A stretch of DNA of 64,000 nt from NCBI GenBank assembly GCA_030550455.1, contig JAUQPH010000003.1, positions 71,134-135,133 on the forward strand. Direction: 5' to 3'. Shown one piece after another: positions 8,259 through 16,111 of the stretch. A program made the position numbers and the translations under genes. Origin of the DNA: Thermoproteota archaeon (lineage in GTDB: Archaea; Thermoproteota; Thermoprotei_A; Sulfolobales; NBVN01). Within the stretch, counting starts at the first letter, position 1, and each line of letters starts with the position of its first letter. The notes under the pieces were generated by a model. That model ran no database searches, was not told the origin of the DNA, and was given only the letters and a program-made list of their open reading frames with translations.

Positions 8259-9239
8259 ATGCTACGGTATTTTTTACTTAGTAGACTCCTAAGAGTGTTT
8301 ATTGTTTTCTTCATTATCGTCTTACTGAATTTTCTACTGCCTAGAGCTATGCCGGGGGACCCAGCTTCTATTCTAGCAAATGAGTACAACCTTCCAGCAG
8401 ATACAGTTAGAATTCTCAGGAGCATGTGGAAGTTAGATCGACCTCTATACGAACAGTTCTTTGCTTACTTAGAGAGCCTCTTTACTGGTCAGTGGGGATA
8501 CAGCTACAAGTACTACCCAAGAACCGTCTACGAGTTAGTCATGGAGAGACTCCCGTGGACACTGCTTCTTCAGGGTATCACATCTTTAACCGTATCAGGT
8601 TTGGGGATAATTATGGGGATTCTAGCTGGTTGGAGGAGGGGAAGCAAGGTAGACGTCTCGATAACTGTATCCGCGATAGTAGTTTATGCTATACCCTACT
8701 ACTGGCTTGCTCTCATGCTACAGTATGTGTTCGGTTACATCCTTAAGGTCTTCCCTGTAGCGCACGCCGTTACTCCTGGACTACCTCACGCTAACTTCTT
8801 TGAGTATGCTCTCGACACCTTATGGCACCTAGCTTTACCGGTTACAGCAGTCACACTTACCGCATATGCTTCGTATACTCTCGTAACCAGGAACTCTATG
8901 GTAGATGTTCTAGAGGAGGACTTCATCTTCGTAGCTAAAGCTAAGGGACTCCCCGAGAGAGTAGTTATGAAGCACGCGATTAGAAACGCTCTCCTTCCAC
9001 CTTTAACCATGCTCGCAATAAGGTTGGGACACATAGTAGGAGGTGCTGTTATTACTGAAACAGTCTTCTCTTATCCCGGCGTCGGCTATCTAATATACGA
9101 GTCGATAATCTATAAGGACTACCCTGTACTAAACGCTGCTTTCTTCATGCTAGCGATCACGGTGATAGCAGCAAACTTCGCTGCTGATCTGCTGTACGCA
9201 GTAGTAGACCCTAGAATTAGGTACGTTAAGAGGGGGTGA
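8259..9239 (+). CDS. ABC transporter permease, DppB type
   Basis: A 326-residue membrane protein with about six transmembrane helices. The N-terminal helix (VFIVFFIIVLLNFLLP) is followed by RAMPGDPA, the standard DppB/OppB start. The EAA loop contact for an ATPase is seen around EDFIFVAKAKGLPERVV. It forms the translocation pore with the DppC-type partner. It starts 9 nt after the receptor gene and ends 3 nt before the next permease, so the three are one operon. Confidence 0.9.
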   Translation: MLRYFLLSRLLRVFIVFFIIVLLNFLLPRAMPGDPASILANEYNLPADTVRILRSMWKLDRPLYEQFFAYLESLFTGQWGYSYKYYPRTVYELVMERLPWTLLLQGITSLTVSGLGIIMGILAGWRRGSKVDVSITVSAIVVYAIPYYWLALMLQYVFGYILKVFPVAHAVTPGLPHANFFEYALDTLWHLALPVTAVTLTAYASYTLVTRNSMVDVLEEDFIFVAKAKGLPERVVMKHAIRNALLPPLTMLAIRLGHIVGGAVITETVFSYPGVGYLIYESIIYKDYPVLNAAFFMLAITVIAANFAADLLYAVVDPRIRYVKRG

Positions 9240-9242
9240 ACT

Positions 9243-10097
9243 ATGAGCTCTATACGGAGAGAAATATACTATGTGCTGATAGCAAATAAGTTCGGACTCG
9301 TAGGTTTCTCGATAATCCTCGCCTTCGCACTAGTAGCCGTATTCGCGGACCACCTAGCTCCATACGACCCATACGAGATCGTTGCTCCACCTTATACTCC
9401 CCCTAACGAACGTTTTCTACTAGGAACAAACGACATAGGACAGGATATACTCAGCGAGTTCGTTTATGGAGCAAGAGTCAGCCTATATGTCGGTCTTACA
9501 GCTCCATTCATAGCCTCACTTATAGGGACGATGCTTGGCTTAGTTGCTGGCTACCTAGGTGGAGTTGTAGATGAAGTTGTAACAGGTACGGTAGACGTTA
9601 TGCTTGCCCTCCCGACTTTACCACTGATCATTATCCTCGCAGCATATATAGGTCCCAGCCTCAACAACATAGTCTTGGTCTTAGCTTTCTTCGGGTGGTC
9701 CGGCTTCGCTAGAATAGTTAGAGCACAAGTCCTTAGCTTAAGAGAGAGACCCTACGTTGAAGCTGCTAGAGCTGTTGGAGCTAGCGGTTTTAGGATTATG
9801 GTCAAACACATACTCCCCCACGTTATCCCATTAATAATAGCTAACATGGTGCTAAGCGCAACATCAGCTATTTTAACTGAAGCAGGTCTAAGCTTTCTAG
9901 GACTAGGCGACCCAATAGCTAAAAGCTGGGGGCAAATCCTCAGAAGAGCTCAAGTAGGGCACGCGTTCCACCAAGGGTTATGGCTATGGGTTTTCGTACC
10001 GGGGATGGGGATAGCCCTACTGGGAGCTGGCTTCACACTACTCGGAATAGCTATTGAAGAAAGAGTAAATCCAAGGCTGAGGTTCTCTAGGAAGTAA
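9243..10097 (+). CDS. ABC transporter permease, DppC type
   Basis: A 284-residue partner permease with about six transmembrane helices. It has the conserved N-terminal DHLAPYDPYE segment, the LGTNDIGQDILSEFVYGAR motif that marks DppC-type proteins, and an EAA loop (RPYVEAARAVGASGFRIMVKH). A nucleotide-binding subunit is needed for transport, but no DppD/DppF gene follows: the next gene is on the opposite strand. The ATPases must be encoded elsewhere. Confidence 0.9.
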   Translation: MSSIRREIYYVLIANKFGLVGFSIILAFALVAVFADHLAPYDPYEIVAPPYTPPNERFLLGTNDIGQDILSEFVYGARVSLYVGLTAPFIASLIGTMLGLVAGYLGGVVDEVVTGTVDVMLALPTLPLIIILAAYIGPSLNNIVLVLAFFGWSGFARIVRAQVLSLRERPYVEAARAVGASGFRIMVKHILPHVIPLIIANMVLSATSAILTEAGLSFLGLGDPIAKSWGQILRRAQVGHAFHQGLWLWVFVPGMGIALLGAGFTLLGIAIEERVNPRLRFSRK

Positions 10098-10122
10098 TAG
10101 AGTTAATCTTGATCTCTCTCAT

Positions 10123-10989
10123 TTATTCTAGAATGGCGATACCTAGCGCTCGACCTAAGGCATAGAGAGCTGTTGAAATACCTAGTAGGAGTGCTACATT
10201 AGAGAAGAACTCCTTCAAGAAGCTTTTACCAAGCAGTATCGCACCATATACCGAAATATACGCTATAACTAAGACAGCGTTGGCGACCATTATAGCAAAA
10301 GCTGTCAGTAGAGATTGAGTAAGGAAATACGGTAATGCCAGCAGAGATACTACAGCTAAGTACGACGAACCCGTGTACACTGCTGCTAAATACGGCTTCT
10401 TCCATACTTCGTGCTTCGCTTGAGCATATGATGCGGCAGCCATAGATACCGAAGCAGATATACCTGCTAGCAAGCCTATTGTCCCAGCCGTCTTCGTTGA
10501 CTCAAGCATTCCTAGCGCTCCCGTATAGACCCCCGTAAGCTCGATTATCGCATCAGATACACCCAAAGTTATCGAACTCAGATACTTTACTCTCACTTCA
10601 TCAATGCTGCTAGCAAACTCGCTCTCATGCCTGTTCTCGTCTTCAGCCATGGCCTTCAAGACCTCTGATAACTCAGGACTTTCTTTAGATAGCCTTTCAT
10701 ACAGGTCGCTCGCGTCTCCTTCGGCGCGTTCTAAAACTTTAACTAAGACTGTTACTCCAAAAAGTATAGACAACAAGAAGAGAGCTAAAACCTTCATCGA
10801 GGTCTTTAAGCCACCGCAGCCCTTACTTATCTCACTCCAGAACCTGTAGTGCCTAAGCTCGTCATTTAGAGCCTTTTCGAGAGCAGATTTCAGCTTTCCC
10901 TTTACGACGTACTTACTAACGTACATGTAAGTTCTGTAGGCCACATACTCAGACTCACACATCTTTCTAGCGTGTCTTCTCGAGATCAA
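10123..10989 (-). CDS. Ferritin-like domain fused to a VIT1/CCC1-type membrane domain
   Basis: A 288-residue protein with two parts. Residues 1-135 form a rubrerythrin/ferritin-like four-helix domain with carboxylate and histidine ligands (ESEYVAYRTY, NDELRHYRFW, AEDENRHESEF). Residues from about 135 form a VIT1/CCC1-type domain with helices around SITLGVSDAIIELTGVY and TIGLLAGISASVSMAA, plus two or three further helices. One extra hydrophobic helix (VLALFLLSILFGVTVLV) lies inside the ferritin-like part. Related fusions (MbfA-like) export iron or protect against peroxide stress. The TTG start gives a sensible first helix. Iron or manganese is the likely cargo, by family inference. Confidence 0.8.
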   Translation of the reverse strand: MISRRHARKMCESEYVAYRTYMYVSKYVVKGKLKSALEKALNDELRHYRFWSEISKGCGGLKTSMKVLALFLLSILFGVTVLVKVLERAEGDASDLYERLSKESPELSEVLKAMAEDENRHESEFASSIDEVRVKYLSSITLGVSDAIIELTGVYTGALGMLESTKTAGTIGLLAGISASVSMAAASYAQAKHEVWKKPYLAAVYTGSSYLAVVSLLALPYFLTQSLLTAFAIMVANAVLVIAYISVYGAILLGKSFLKEFFSNVALLLGISTALYALGRALGIAILE

Positions 10990-11052
10990 CTTGTTGATAC
11001 CTATTGAGGTATCGTAGGAGCGAGTAATAAAATTGGGAGAGGAGTAACCAAC

Positions 11053-11703
11053 TTAGCTGGTCTTCTCACTTTTCTTCGCGTAATCATCTAAGGTCCTAAG
11101 CTGAACTCTCCGAAGAGTTTTCCAAGACTTTCTAATGCAGCAGGGAGCGGACCCGGACTGTTTTACTTGCTTTAACCATTTAATCGTCCTAGGGTCCGAA
11201 GGATATCCACTCCCTATTTCTCCGTACGTAGTACTCAAAATCCTGATGAGTCCGTCTCTAAGACATTTCGCTACAATCGATGCTGCCGATACCTGCACGT
11301 AGTCTCTATCTGCCTTGGGCCTCATTATAACTTCAGCATCCGGGAAGAGGTCTCTGGCAACTCTCTCGACAGCTAGCCTCCGCCCAGCTATCTCATCTAC
11401 TACTACTTTCGTGGGAATCAATCCTCTGGACTTAGCGTGCTTTAATATTCTCTCTACAGCCCTTACTTCTAAGTCGTTGATGTTTTCTCTGTCTATGTCC
11501 TCAGGTAAGATACGGCTAACTACTATTAAGTCGGAGTGCTTTATTATGTCGAGTAAGAGCCTGTGCCTCTTCGTTCTACTTAACGTCTTGCTGTCTCGCA
11601 CGCCGACACCCGATAGCGTCCCACCTTGCTCATCGCTTAAGGCAACACCAGCTACAAACAAGTCCCCGATGAGTGAGCCTCTACCTGCTTCGTCTATCCC
11701 AAT
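11053..11703 (-). CDS. rnhB: Ribonuclease HII, no canonical start codon
   Basis: RNase HII cuts the RNA strand of RNA/DNA hybrids and removes embedded ribonucleotides. The frame encodes GIDEAGRGSLIGDLFVAGVAL, split by the catalytic loop, with later ligands in VVVDEIAGR and KADRDYVQVSAASIVAKC. The GIDEAGRG motif carries the first catalytic Asp and Glu. The first canonical start in frame is a TTG at 11661, after this motif, so it cannot give an active enzyme. Upstream the frame runs to a TGA at 11739 with no ATG, GTG or TTG. Candidate starts are ATT at 11703 (chosen here) and ACG at 11724, which has GAGGTG about 8 nt before it. A +1 slip from the overlapping upstream gene at the A-AAA at 11710-11713 is another possibility. 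Confidence 0.85.
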   Translation of the reverse strand: MGIDEAGRGSLIGDLFVAGVALSDEQGGTLSGVGVRDSKTLSRTKRHRLLLDIIKHSDLIVVSRILPEDIDRENINDLEVRAVERILKHAKSRGLIPTKVVVDEIAGRRLAVERVARDLFPDAEVIMRPKADRDYVQVSAASIVAKCLRDGLIRILSTTYGEIGSGYPSDPRTIKWLKQVKQSGSAPCCIRKSWKTLRRVQLRTLDDYAKKSEKTS

Positions 11704-12532
11704 TACAGCTTTTCTTGAGCTCGTCGACGCACCACCTCAGCTTATCAAACTTCACGAATTTTTTCGTCTCGGCAGAGTAAAAAGACTCTAGAACAGTGTA
11801 CTCAGGTCTTATCACACCTTTACGTAGAGTTTCTATGTACTCCTCCAACAGTTCTCTGCTGGGTTCTATGTGGGATTCGATTACGTGGTACCCGCTTAAG
11901 ACATACCCATGGAGATGGACGCACTCTATAGCTTTTAGAGCCTGAGGAGGAGTGTCCCAGAGGACGTCCTTGAGACTCGATGGTGCTCTACGTAGCCTGC
12001 TGTATCTCTCAATGGCGTGTGGTATGTCTAGACATAACCTCACTCCAAGCTCTAAGTAGTTTACAGCTTGCTCAAGTCCTCCACAGCAGAAGTTCCGCGT
12101 AGTCTCAATATATAGGGGTATACCGAGCTCGTTGGCTACACCTGTAAGTGACTCTATAGATTTCCTAGACGCAGTAATGCACTCTTCGATACTATCGGAA
12201 CAAATCGCTTGATCTGTAACTACATGTAAAACTGCGTACCTCGGCTCTATAATGCGGGATTCCTCAAAACACTTGAGCACACTACTTAAAGAAGTCTTCC
12301 TTACCTCATCGATCGGTGATGCTAGGTATATCTCACGCCAGGGGAGGTGGACACTTGCTTCAAGTCCAGACCTCAGGAGGTCTTTTATTTGAGGTATCTC
12401 CTTTAACTTTATTCTCTCACAGATAGGGTAGTCTAGACTAAGCTCGAATCCGTCAAAGCCTCCTTCAACTAACTCACTCGATAGTTCCCTCCTCCTAAAG
12501 TCCTTAAACCAGACAGTAACATAAACTTTCAT
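11681..12532 (-). CDS. TIM-barrel protein (xylose isomerase / AP endonuclease 2-like superfamily)
   Basis: A 283-residue sugar-phosphate isomerase/epimerase-like TIM barrel. The strand ends carry typical metal-ligand candidates: GFDGFELSLDYP, SVHLPW, AVLHVVTD, LYIETTRNF, LCLDIPHA, CVHLHGY and YTVLESF. The superfamily contains isomerases and AP endonucleases. The specific reaction is not assignable. The gene lies between DUF354 and rnhB in a leftward cluster, and its last 23 codons overlap the start region of rnhB, so the pair is probably translationally coupled. It has an ATG start at 12532. Confidence 0.75.
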   Translation of the reverse strand: MKVYVTVWFKDFRRRELSSELVEGGFDGFELSLDYPICERIKLKEIPQIKDLLRSGLEASVHLPWREIYLASPIDEVRKTSLSSVLKCFEESRIIEPRYAVLHVVTDQAICSDSIEECITASRKSIESLTGVANELGIPLYIETTRNFCCGGLEQAVNYLELGVRLCLDIPHAIERYSRLRRAPSSLKDVLWDTPPQALKAIECVHLHGYVLSGYHVIESHIEPSRELLEEYIETLRKGVIRPEYTVLESFYSAETKKFVKFDKLRWCVDELKKSCNWDRRSR

Positions 12533-12571
12533 ATAGACTACCCGAGAGCTTCAGCTAATAACGCTGTTCCC

Positions 12572-13621
12572 CTAGGTGCTATCTCCAGTAAGTATTCTTT
12601 CAACCGTAGTTAGTGGGTCCTCAAGAGATTTAGCTTTACTAACGTAAAGTGCTCTATCGCTCGATGTAGACCTCTCAACCATATCCCGAGACACCGCCTC
12701 TAGCTCCGGCAAGGACTTCACTCTTACCAGTGGGAATCCCCAGGACTCTAAGCATGAGTTAACGTGGAGCTCAAGTGGTGTATACGTTATAGATGGTGTC
12801 CCAAGGAGAGCTGCCTCTCGAGCTATTGAGGCGCCACCTGTAACAACCAGTTTCGCAAAGTACGTTAATGATGGACCACTAAATCCTTCTTCAAGCACGA
12901 TTACTCCCTCCTTCTCCAGCTCTCTATGCTTAGAGTAACGTGGAAGAAGTACTATCTCATAACCTAGCTTTGTTAACACTTGAAGCACTTCGTGAGCTGA
13001 TAGAATGTTTAAACCTCTGTAGTATGTAGCCATCTCCTCGGCCGGTCTAAAGACTATGTACTCCCACGGCTTTAACCCTAGGGACCTGAGGTCCTCTACT
13101 TTAGGTTCTAACCTCTTAATCCAACTAACTTCATCGACTCCGCGATATGTGACTAACTTAGTGAATTTCCTACTAACGTAGTGTTCAACTTCGTCCACTG
13201 GTATGCACTCTGAGAAGACTACGAAGTCCGCAAGAGGCAGAGAAAGCCTACTTGGGATAACTGCGTGAGGTGAGTCGGTTAGAGCTATGTACTTAATCCC
13301 GACTCCAAAAGCTACTCTAGCGGCAGAGGGGTTTGGGTAGGCAATTAAGTACTCAGGCGAGAAATCCCGAATAATGTTCGCAAGTGCCGAAACCCTTAAT
13401 CCATCTTCATACACTTTCGCAACAGGTCCACCCTCCGAGTACTTACCTACCGATAAGTGTGGAACGCGTAAGGCATCTAAAACCTTGCACGCATATTCAT
13501 ACTCTCGACAGGTCACTAAGACATCGAAGCCTCTACTAATCAGTTCTCTAGCAAGAGTTCCAAGGAGTATCCCCTGCTTAGACGTCAACACATCAATCCA
13601 AGCCCTTCTTCGCTTGCTAAT
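12572..13621 (-). CDS. DUF354 protein (glycosyltransferase-like), probable ATT start
   Basis: A member of the archaeal DUF354 family, which has a two-domain GT-B/UDP-GlcNAc-epimerase-like fold. The C-terminal half contains YFAKLVVTGGASIAREAALLGTPSI, split by the nucleotide-sugar loop, and ends near the expected family length. The first canonical start (GTG at 13591) falls inside the conserved N-terminal motif W-I-D-V-L-T-x-K-Q. Ten codons upstream is ATT at 13621, directly after an in-frame TAG and 6 nt downstream of a perfect Shine-Dalgarno sequence GGAGGTGA (13628-13635). Translation from ATT gives a start of type MSKRRRAWIDVLT. The function is unknown, perhaps surface or lipid glycosylation. 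Confidence 0.8.
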   Translation of the reverse strand: MSKRRRAWIDVLTSKQGILLGTLARELISRGFDVLVTCREYEYACKVLDALRVPHLSVGKYSEGGPVAKVYEDGLRVSALANIIRDFSPEYLIAYPNPSAARVAFGVGIKYIALTDSPHAVIPSRLSLPLADFVVFSECIPVDEVEHYVSRKFTKLVTYRGVDEVSWIKRLEPKVEDLRSLGLKPWEYIVFRPAEEMATYYRGLNILSAHEVLQVLTKLGYEIVLLPRYSKHRELEKEGVIVLEEGFSGPSLTYFAKLVVTGGASIAREAALLGTPSITYTPLELHVNSCLESWGFPLVRVKSLPELEAVSRDMVERSTSSDRALYVSKAKSLEDPLTTVERILTGDST

Positions 13622-13627
13622 CTAAGT

Positions 13628-13635
13628 TCACCTCC
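13628..13635 (-). promoter_or_regulatory. Shine-Dalgarno sequence placed for an ATT start
   Basis: GGAGGTGA matches the complement of the 16S 3' end perfectly. It is followed by 6 nt (ending in an in-frame TAG) and then ATT. It fixes the DUF354 start at 13621. The GTG at 13591 would be 36 nt away from it. Confidence 0.7.
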
Positions 13636-13738
13636 GCTATTACATCGAGGACAAGATAAAATCTAAAGAGTAAAACGATATATAAAGGCTACATCAGCAC
13701 ACCTCTTCTAAAGCTCGAAGATCTACATTAGCGAAACC

Positions 13739-13953
13739 GCGATCAAGTAAAGTCTGATACGTGAAAGCTCGTGTTAGTACTCGGGGTTCAGCTCCTATAT
13801 GAGTTTACGTAGGTTAACGTCATTGCCTCATCTCCTTTCCCCCGCATCGGTCTTGGGTTTGCATCACCCTCGGGGGCGTTCGAGGCTACCCCTAGCACCC
13901 AACATCTTAGATGTCTCGGGAGAGACTTCACGAGGCTCTCGACCCTTCATCGA
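13739..13953 (+). ncRNA. Conserved non-coding element, copy B (omega-RNA-like)
   Basis: This plus-strand stretch matches copy A (1038-1257, minus strand) from CGATCAAGTA through GGGGTTCAGCTC, ATTGCCTCATC, TTTCCCCCGCATC, GGGGGCGTTCG, ACCCCTAGCACCC and ACATCTTAGATGTCTCGGG to TCATCGA. A short hairpin with GAGAG and GGCTCTC-type arms lies near the end. Homology may continue weakly past 13953. No TnpB remnant lies upstream here, because the 5' neighbour is the divergent DUF354 promoter region. A frame across it (13799-14032) is not conserved as protein. It is probably an orphan omega-RNA/right end of a lost IS605-type element, or a stand-alone RNA. Confidence 0.5.
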
Positions 13954-14212
13954 GCTACTTTCACATACCACTAAGCACCTGATACTTACAAGCGTTTCTA
14001 TTCATATCTACATATCTAATAAACATGTATGAAACCTGAAACAGCTACATGAGGCACATCGTTACCTTACCTTAGTTCGCAGAAGGTGCTCTACTTATCG
14101 GAGGTGATAGTGATAAGGATGCCTTCTTACCCCTGAAGCTGGAGAGCGAGTGAGGCTAAGCCACCTCTTGTATCTGTCAAGCTCGAGGAGCCTAGTGCCC
14201 GCGTTACCGCAG

Positions 14213-14219
14213 TTATATT
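14213..14219 (+). promoter_or_regulatory. TATA-like box for gamma-glutamyltransferase
   Basis: TTATATT is centred 26 nt before the GTG at 14242. This predicts a leaderless transcript and supports that start. Confidence 0.5.
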
Positions 14220-14241
14220 GCTATCGAGATAATTACGCCTG

Positions 14242-15759
14242 GTGTGTTCGGTGGTCGTGGTTAAGTCTGCGTTTGGTACTAAAGGAGCTTCCTCAGACTC
14301 CTATCTTGCTACAAAGGCTGCTCTAGATGTCTTAGAGGAAGGTGGAAACGCCTTTGACGCTGCCTTAGCCGCTAGTGCTGTTCTATCTGTAGTACTTCCT
14401 CAAACTGGTGGACTAGGTGGAGACGGGTTCATGCTGGCCTTCATAGATGGTGATGTAGTAGCCTACATGTCTAGCGGTAAGTCTCCTTCAGGGTTTAAGG
14501 CAGAAGAGTACCTTAAGCAGCTACCCAAGCGTGGGCCTCTCACCGTAACCATTCCTGGTCTAGCCTACTTATGGGGAATCGTTAGTGAGGAGTTTTGTAG
14601 TCTACCTCTCGAGAGACTCTTACGTCCCGCCATATCGCTGGCCTACAACGGTTTTCACGCAGGGTACTACCTAGCTAGAGCCTCGAGGCTAGTCGAGAAG
14701 GAGCTTGAAGGCTATAAGTGGTCGAAGTTCTTCAAGGGTATTCAGCCTGGTACTTACATTAGTAACAAGGAGATGGCTAAGACCCTCAGGACTATAGCTA
14801 CCCGTGGGTGGGACGAGTTTTATTACGGTAAACTGGCTGAGAGCTTAGTAGAAGAACTGCGAGAGCAGGGAGTTGACATCGGTTTAGAGGACTTAATGGA
14901 CCACGAGGGCTATGAGACTAGGCCCTTAAAGCTAGTCTTAGACGACAAGGTGCTATACGAGTTACCACCTAATACTCAAGGAGCTACAACATTCCACATG
15001 CTATCGGCTATATACGAGCTAGGTATTAGTAGTATGGCATTCGACGACCCCGCGAGGATCGAGAAGTGGTCCGAAGTAGTTGAAGTAGCCTATAGCTTTC
15101 GCGACTCGTTCATGGGAGACCCAGACTACATGAACATCGATGTTTCTTCGTATCTTGAGTATAAGAAGATTAAACAGCTCTTAGAAAGCAGGCAAGCCAA
15201 AGGTGTTGCTGAGTACAGCGCTATGGATACGACATTTTTCGCCGTATCTGATGGAGTATCAACAGTTGGGTTCATACAAAGCCTCTTCCATCCGTTTGGA
15301 TCCGGTCTGATGGCTCTAGGCTTTCCAGTACAGAATAGAGGCTACGGGTTCGCTAAAAGAGGAGGGCTACCCAATAGTCCAGCCCCCAAGAAAAGACCTC
15401 TGCATACGCTCTCAATACTAGGGGTTGAGCACGGAAGCAGGAAGTATGTAATAGGGTGTGCGGGAGGAGACTTAAGACCTCAAATACATGCGAGAATATA
15501 CGAGAACATATTCGTGTACGGGTTTGACCTGCCTCAAGCACTTGATGCTCCTAGGTTCGTCTTCACAGAACCTATTGGAAGAAAGAAAGTAGTAGTCGAG
15601 AACTTCGCTAGCCTACCGAACTCGATCAGTCTTAGTGTAGAACGAGTAGAAAGGTATGGCCCTACGGGCTTAGTTCACGTAGCTCTCGTTGACTCATCTA
15701 AGCGCTTAGTGCAAGTAGTATCAGATCCTAGAAGCGAAGGAGTAGCATTAGCAATTTAG
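14242..15759 (+). CDS. ggt: Gamma-glutamyltransferase
   Basis: A 505-residue Ntn-hydrolase proenzyme that transfers or hydrolyses gamma-glutamyl groups. The large-subunit part has GGNAFDAALAASAVLSVV and LPQTGGLGGDGFM. The autoprocessing site and nucleophile are in AMDTTFFAVSD (Thr330 by my count). The small subunit follows with GSGLMALGFPVQNRG and an S-P-A-P-K-K-R-P segment. No signal peptide is seen, so it is probably cytoplasmic, as in other archaeal homologues. Crenarchaea generally lack glutathione, so the substrate is uncertain: another gamma-glutamyl compound or a cephalosporin-acylase-like role. The gene lies between two direct copies of the non-coding element. Confidence 0.88.
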   Translation: MCSVVVVKSAFGTKGASSDSYLATKAALDVLEEGGNAFDAALAASAVLSVVLPQTGGLGGDGFMLAFIDGDVVAYMSSGKSPSGFKAEEYLKQLPKRGPLTVTIPGLAYLWGIVSEEFCSLPLERLLRPAISLAYNGFHAGYYLARASRLVEKELEGYKWSKFFKGIQPGTYISNKEMAKTLRTIATRGWDEFYYGKLAESLVEELREQGVDIGLEDLMDHEGYETRPLKLVLDDKVLYELPPNTQGATTFHMLSAIYELGISSMAFDDPARIEKWSEVVEVAYSFRDSFMGDPDYMNIDVSSYLEYKKIKQLLESRQAKGVAEYSAMDTTFFAVSDGVSTVGFIQSLFHPFGSGLMALGFPVQNRGYGFAKRGGLPNSPAPKKRPLHTLSILGVEHGSRKYVIGCAGGDLRPQIHARIYENIFVYGFDLPQALDAPRFVFTEPIGRKKVVVENFASLPNSISLSVERVERYGPTGLVHVALVDSSKRLVQVVSDPRSEGVALAI

Positions 15760-15788
15760 TACTCTTGAGTGACACGATATATAGAGCA

Positions 15789-15970
15789 GGGTTAAGCTCT
15801 GAAATAAGTTCATACTAAATTATTTATTGCCTCATCCGTACTCTCCTGCACATAGCTTCGGTTTCAATCGGGCTCGTGGGCGTTTAAGAGCATTAAGACC
15901 CTCATATCTTGTTCCATCTTCGGGGAGATCCTACACATCATCCACGGGACTCTAACCTCCATAGAGTAAC
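15789..15970 (+). ncRNA. Conserved non-coding element, copy D, more degraded
   Basis: This plus-strand stretch aligns with copy B in order and spacing: GGGTTAAGCTC, then after about 27 nt ATTGCCTCATC, then TTCGGTTT-ATC, CTCGTGGGCGTT and a CATCTTCGGGGAG-like block. It has many substitutions, especially in the 3' half. It lies in the same orientation as copy B, so the two bracket ggt as direct repeats about 2 kb apart. Degradation suggests that it is no longer functional. Confidence 0.4.
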
Positions 15971-16111
15971 CTTCACGCACCGATCACGCAGAGACATCTA
16001 CAGACGTTTCCACGGTGTCTATCAAGCACTTCAAACCTATACGAAACCCGAAATAATTGCGTGAGCCTGCTTTAATGATTAATGCGCTTTTAAGGGTCTA
16101 ACCCTGATATT
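15971..16111. promoter_or_regulatory. Upstream region of the OadG-like gene
   Basis: The only signal is an A/T-rich TTTTAAGG-type box about 20-25 nt before the GTG at 16112, consistent with a leaderless start. Together with copy D, this accounts for the 350-nt gap after ggt. Confidence 0.3.

Noticed and set aside
13799..14032. 77-residue plus-strand ORF
   Set aside because: It runs through the conserved non-coding element. The homologous copies A and D do not keep this frame.
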